DNA of 52,456 nucleotides from an uncultured Collinsella sp. (GTDB taxonomy: Bacteria; Actinomycetota; Coriobacteriia; Coriobacteriales; Coriobacteriaceae), in contig CABUWV010000015.1 in assembly GCA_902495355.1 (NCBI GenBank), positions 1 through 52,456 on the forward strand. Direction: 5' to 3'. A model generated the notes under the pieces. The model did no database searches. It was given only the letters and a program-made list of their open reading frames with translations, and was not told the DNA's origin. Made by a program: the position numbers and the translations under genes. Below, in pieces: positions 51,238 through 52,456 of the stretch. Each line of letters opens with the position of its first letter. The first letter of the stretch is position 1.

Positions 51238-52233
51238 TTACTTGAGCGTGGCGTACATGACAGCCTTGATGGTGTGCATGCGGTTCTCGGCCTCGTCGAA
51301 GACCTTGGAAGCGGGGCTCTCGAAGACCTCGTCGGTGACCTCCTGCTCGGTGATGCCGAACTGCTCGCACTTCTCGGCGCCAATGGTGGTGTTGGTGTCG
51401 TGGAAGCTGGGCAGGCAGTGCAGGAAGATAGCACCCGGGTTGGCCATAGCCATGACCTCGGAGGTAACACGATACGGGGTGAGCTGAGCGATGCGCTCGG
51501 CCCAGACCTCGTCGGGCTCGCCCATGGAGACCCACACGTCGGTGTAGATAACGTCGGCACCGGTGACGCCGTCCTTGACGTCGGTGGTCAGCTTGATGGT
51601 GCAGCCGTTGGCCTCGGCGATGGGCTTGCAGGCCTCGATGACGTCGTCAGCGGGCATGCACTCCTCGGGGCCGCAGGCCACGAAGTTCATGCCGAGCTTG
51701 GAGCAGACGACCATGAGGGAGCGAGCAACGTTGTTCTTGCAGTCGCCCATGAAGACGAGGGTCTTGCCCTTGATGTCGTAGTTGAAGTTCTCCTGGACGG
51801 TCAGGATGTCGGCGAGCATCTGGGTGGGATGCCACTCAGTGGTCAGGCCGTTCCACACGGGCACGCCGGACTTAGCAGCGAGCTCCTCGACGTCGTCCTG
51901 GGCAAAGCCACGGAACTCGATGCCGTCATACATGCGGCCGAGAACGCGGGCGGTGTCCTCGATGGACTCCTTCTTGCCCATCTGCGACGAACCCGGATCG
52001 AGGTAGGTGACGCCCATGCCCAGATCCATGCCGCCGACCTCAAAGGCGCAGCGGGTACGAGTGGAGGTCTTCTGGAAGAGCAGAACGATGTTCTTGCCCT
52101 CGAGATAGCGGTGCGGAACGCCAGCGCGCTTCATGTCCTTGAAGTTCTTGGAGAGCTTGAGCAGGTACTCGATCTCCTCGGTGGTGAGGTCGAGGAGCTT
52201 GAGGAAGCTACGGCCGGAGAGGTTAACACCCAT
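51238..52233 (-). CDS. arcB: Ornithine carbamoyltransferase (catabolic, ArcB)
   Basis: This enzyme converts citrulline and phosphate to ornithine and carbamoyl phosphate in the arginine deiminase pathway, and the reverse in biosynthesis. The 331-residue protein has the carbamoyl-phosphate loop FQKTSTRTRCAFEVG near residue 55. GLTTEWHPTQMLADILT near residue 128 and the catalytic FLHCLPSFHD near residue 270 are also present. The loop FMGDCKNNVARS has DCKNN where DARNN or DGRNN is usual. GAAAGGAATCAAACC precedes the ATG. Its position behind arcA makes the catabolic role likely, but it may also supply citrulline to ArgG. Confidence 0.96.
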   Translation of the reverse strand: MGVNLSGRSFLKLLDLTTEEIEYLLKLSKNFKDMKRAGVPHRYLEGKNIVLLFQKTSTRTRCAFEVGGMDLGMGVTYLDPGSSQMGKKESIEDTARVLGRMYDGIEFRGFAQDDVEELAAKSGVPVWNGLTTEWHPTQMLADILTVQENFNYDIKGKTLVFMGDCKNNVARSLMVVCSKLGMNFVACGPEECMPADDVIEACKPIAEANGCTIKLTTDVKDGVTGADVIYTDVWVSMGEPDEVWAERIAQLTPYRVTSEVMAMANPGAIFLHCLPSFHDTNTTIGAEKCEQFGITEQEVTDEVFESPASKVFDEAENRMHTIKAVMYATLK

Positions 52234-52278
52234 GGTTTGATTCCTTTCGAAGAAATGAATTACGTAAGTATTAGTGGT

Positions 52279-52326
52279 GCCCGTTTAACGGGCGAAGCCG
52301 GTGCGGTTGTAGGGGGACCGCACCGG
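52279..52326 (-). repeat. Two stem-loops between arcA and arcB
   Basis: GCCCGTTTAACGGGC (52279-52293) is a perfect hairpin, and CCGGTGCGGT (52298-52307) pairs with ACCGCACCGG (52317-52326). Neither has a T-tract on the minus strand, so they look like stabilising or processing structures inside the operon. Confidence 0.65.
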
Positions 52327-52338
52327 AAACGGAAAGAC

Positions 52339-52456
52339 TTAGAGGTCCTCGCGCCAGAAGGGCATGCTCATGCAGCGCGGGCCGCCGCGGCCGCGGGAGA
52401 GCTCGGCGGAGGGCACGACGAGAAGGTCCAGGCCCTCCTTGTACAGCACGTCGTTG
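52339..52456 (-). CDS. arcA: Arginine deiminase, 3' end (truncated by the window)
   Basis: Only the last 39 codons are in view, ending at the TAA at 52339. The end GRGGPRCMSMPFWREDL is diagnostic: the Cys is the catalytic nucleophile of arginine deiminase, which converts arginine to citrulline and ammonia. The gene lies upstream of arcB, in the usual arcA-arcB order, on the same strand. The start and the rest of the gene lie beyond position 52456. Confidence 0.95.
   Translation of the reverse strand, partial: NDVLYKEGLDLLVVPSAELSRGRGGPRCMSMPFWREDL

Overview
The window looks like chromosomal DNA of an anaerobic gut coriobacterium (Actinomycetota), most likely Collinsella or a close relative. 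This is an inference from GC-rich third codon positions, a full dcw cluster whose divisome proteins carry long basic tails, a sepF-yggT-divIVA block, an arginine deiminase locus, and PiT/DUF47 and Pst phosphate systems. There is no prophage, transposase, CRISPR array, rRNA or tRNA that I can see. Most genes lie on the minus strand; the plus-strand genes are the HAD phosphatase, the M18 aminopeptidase, yaaA, thiC, thiD, pit-DUF47 and the nitroreductase.

Layout. 1-4.1 kb: ndk, then argH and argG with an unannotated 56-codon gene and a terminator between them. 4.6-17.2 kb: housekeeping and salvage genes (HAD phosphatase, DNA polymerase I, M18 aminopeptidase, YaaA, a TPP-riboswitch-controlled thiC, thiD, an SGNH hydrolase, a PARG-like macrodomain protein, a Bax-inhibitor-1 protein, a small unknown). 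17.4-20 kb: phosphate permease PiT with its DUF47 partner, and a nitroreductase. 20.1-22.7 kb: divIVA, yggT, sepF, yggS. 22.8-28.1 kb: pgeF-pstSCAB-phoU, read as one phosphate operon. 28.2-43.8 kb: the dcw cluster in transcription order mraZ, rsmH, ftsL-like, ftsI, murF, mraY, murD, ftsW, murG, murC, murB, ftsQ, ftsZ. murE is absent. 44.2-49.1 kb: xerD, pyrG, a winged-helix regulator and a DUF1846 gene. 49.6-52.5 kb: a YfcC/ArcD-type carrier, ornithine carbamoyltransferase and the 3' end of arginine deiminase.

How it fits together. Two arginine modules frame the window: ArgG/ArgH make arginine from citrulline, while ArcA/ArcB and the carrier degrade it for ATP. Division and peptidoglycan precursor synthesis take up about 17 kb. 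Two phosphate uptake routes (low-affinity PiT and high-affinity Pst) sit 4 kb apart.

The parts that ordinary gene calling would miss are mostly non-coding. They include a family of long near-perfect palindromes between genes, one of which has two diverged copies 39 kb apart. An elaborate mraZ upstream region holds a LexA-like box, a five-run G-tract and a core motif shared with the ftsZ upstream region. The pgeF-pst operon has a PHO-box-like direct repeat. A train of six stem-loops follows the arc carrier gene. Two protein-level oddities stand out: a PARG-family protein whose GGG-X7-QEE signature reads QEA, and a yggT gene whose only well-placed start codon is ATC.
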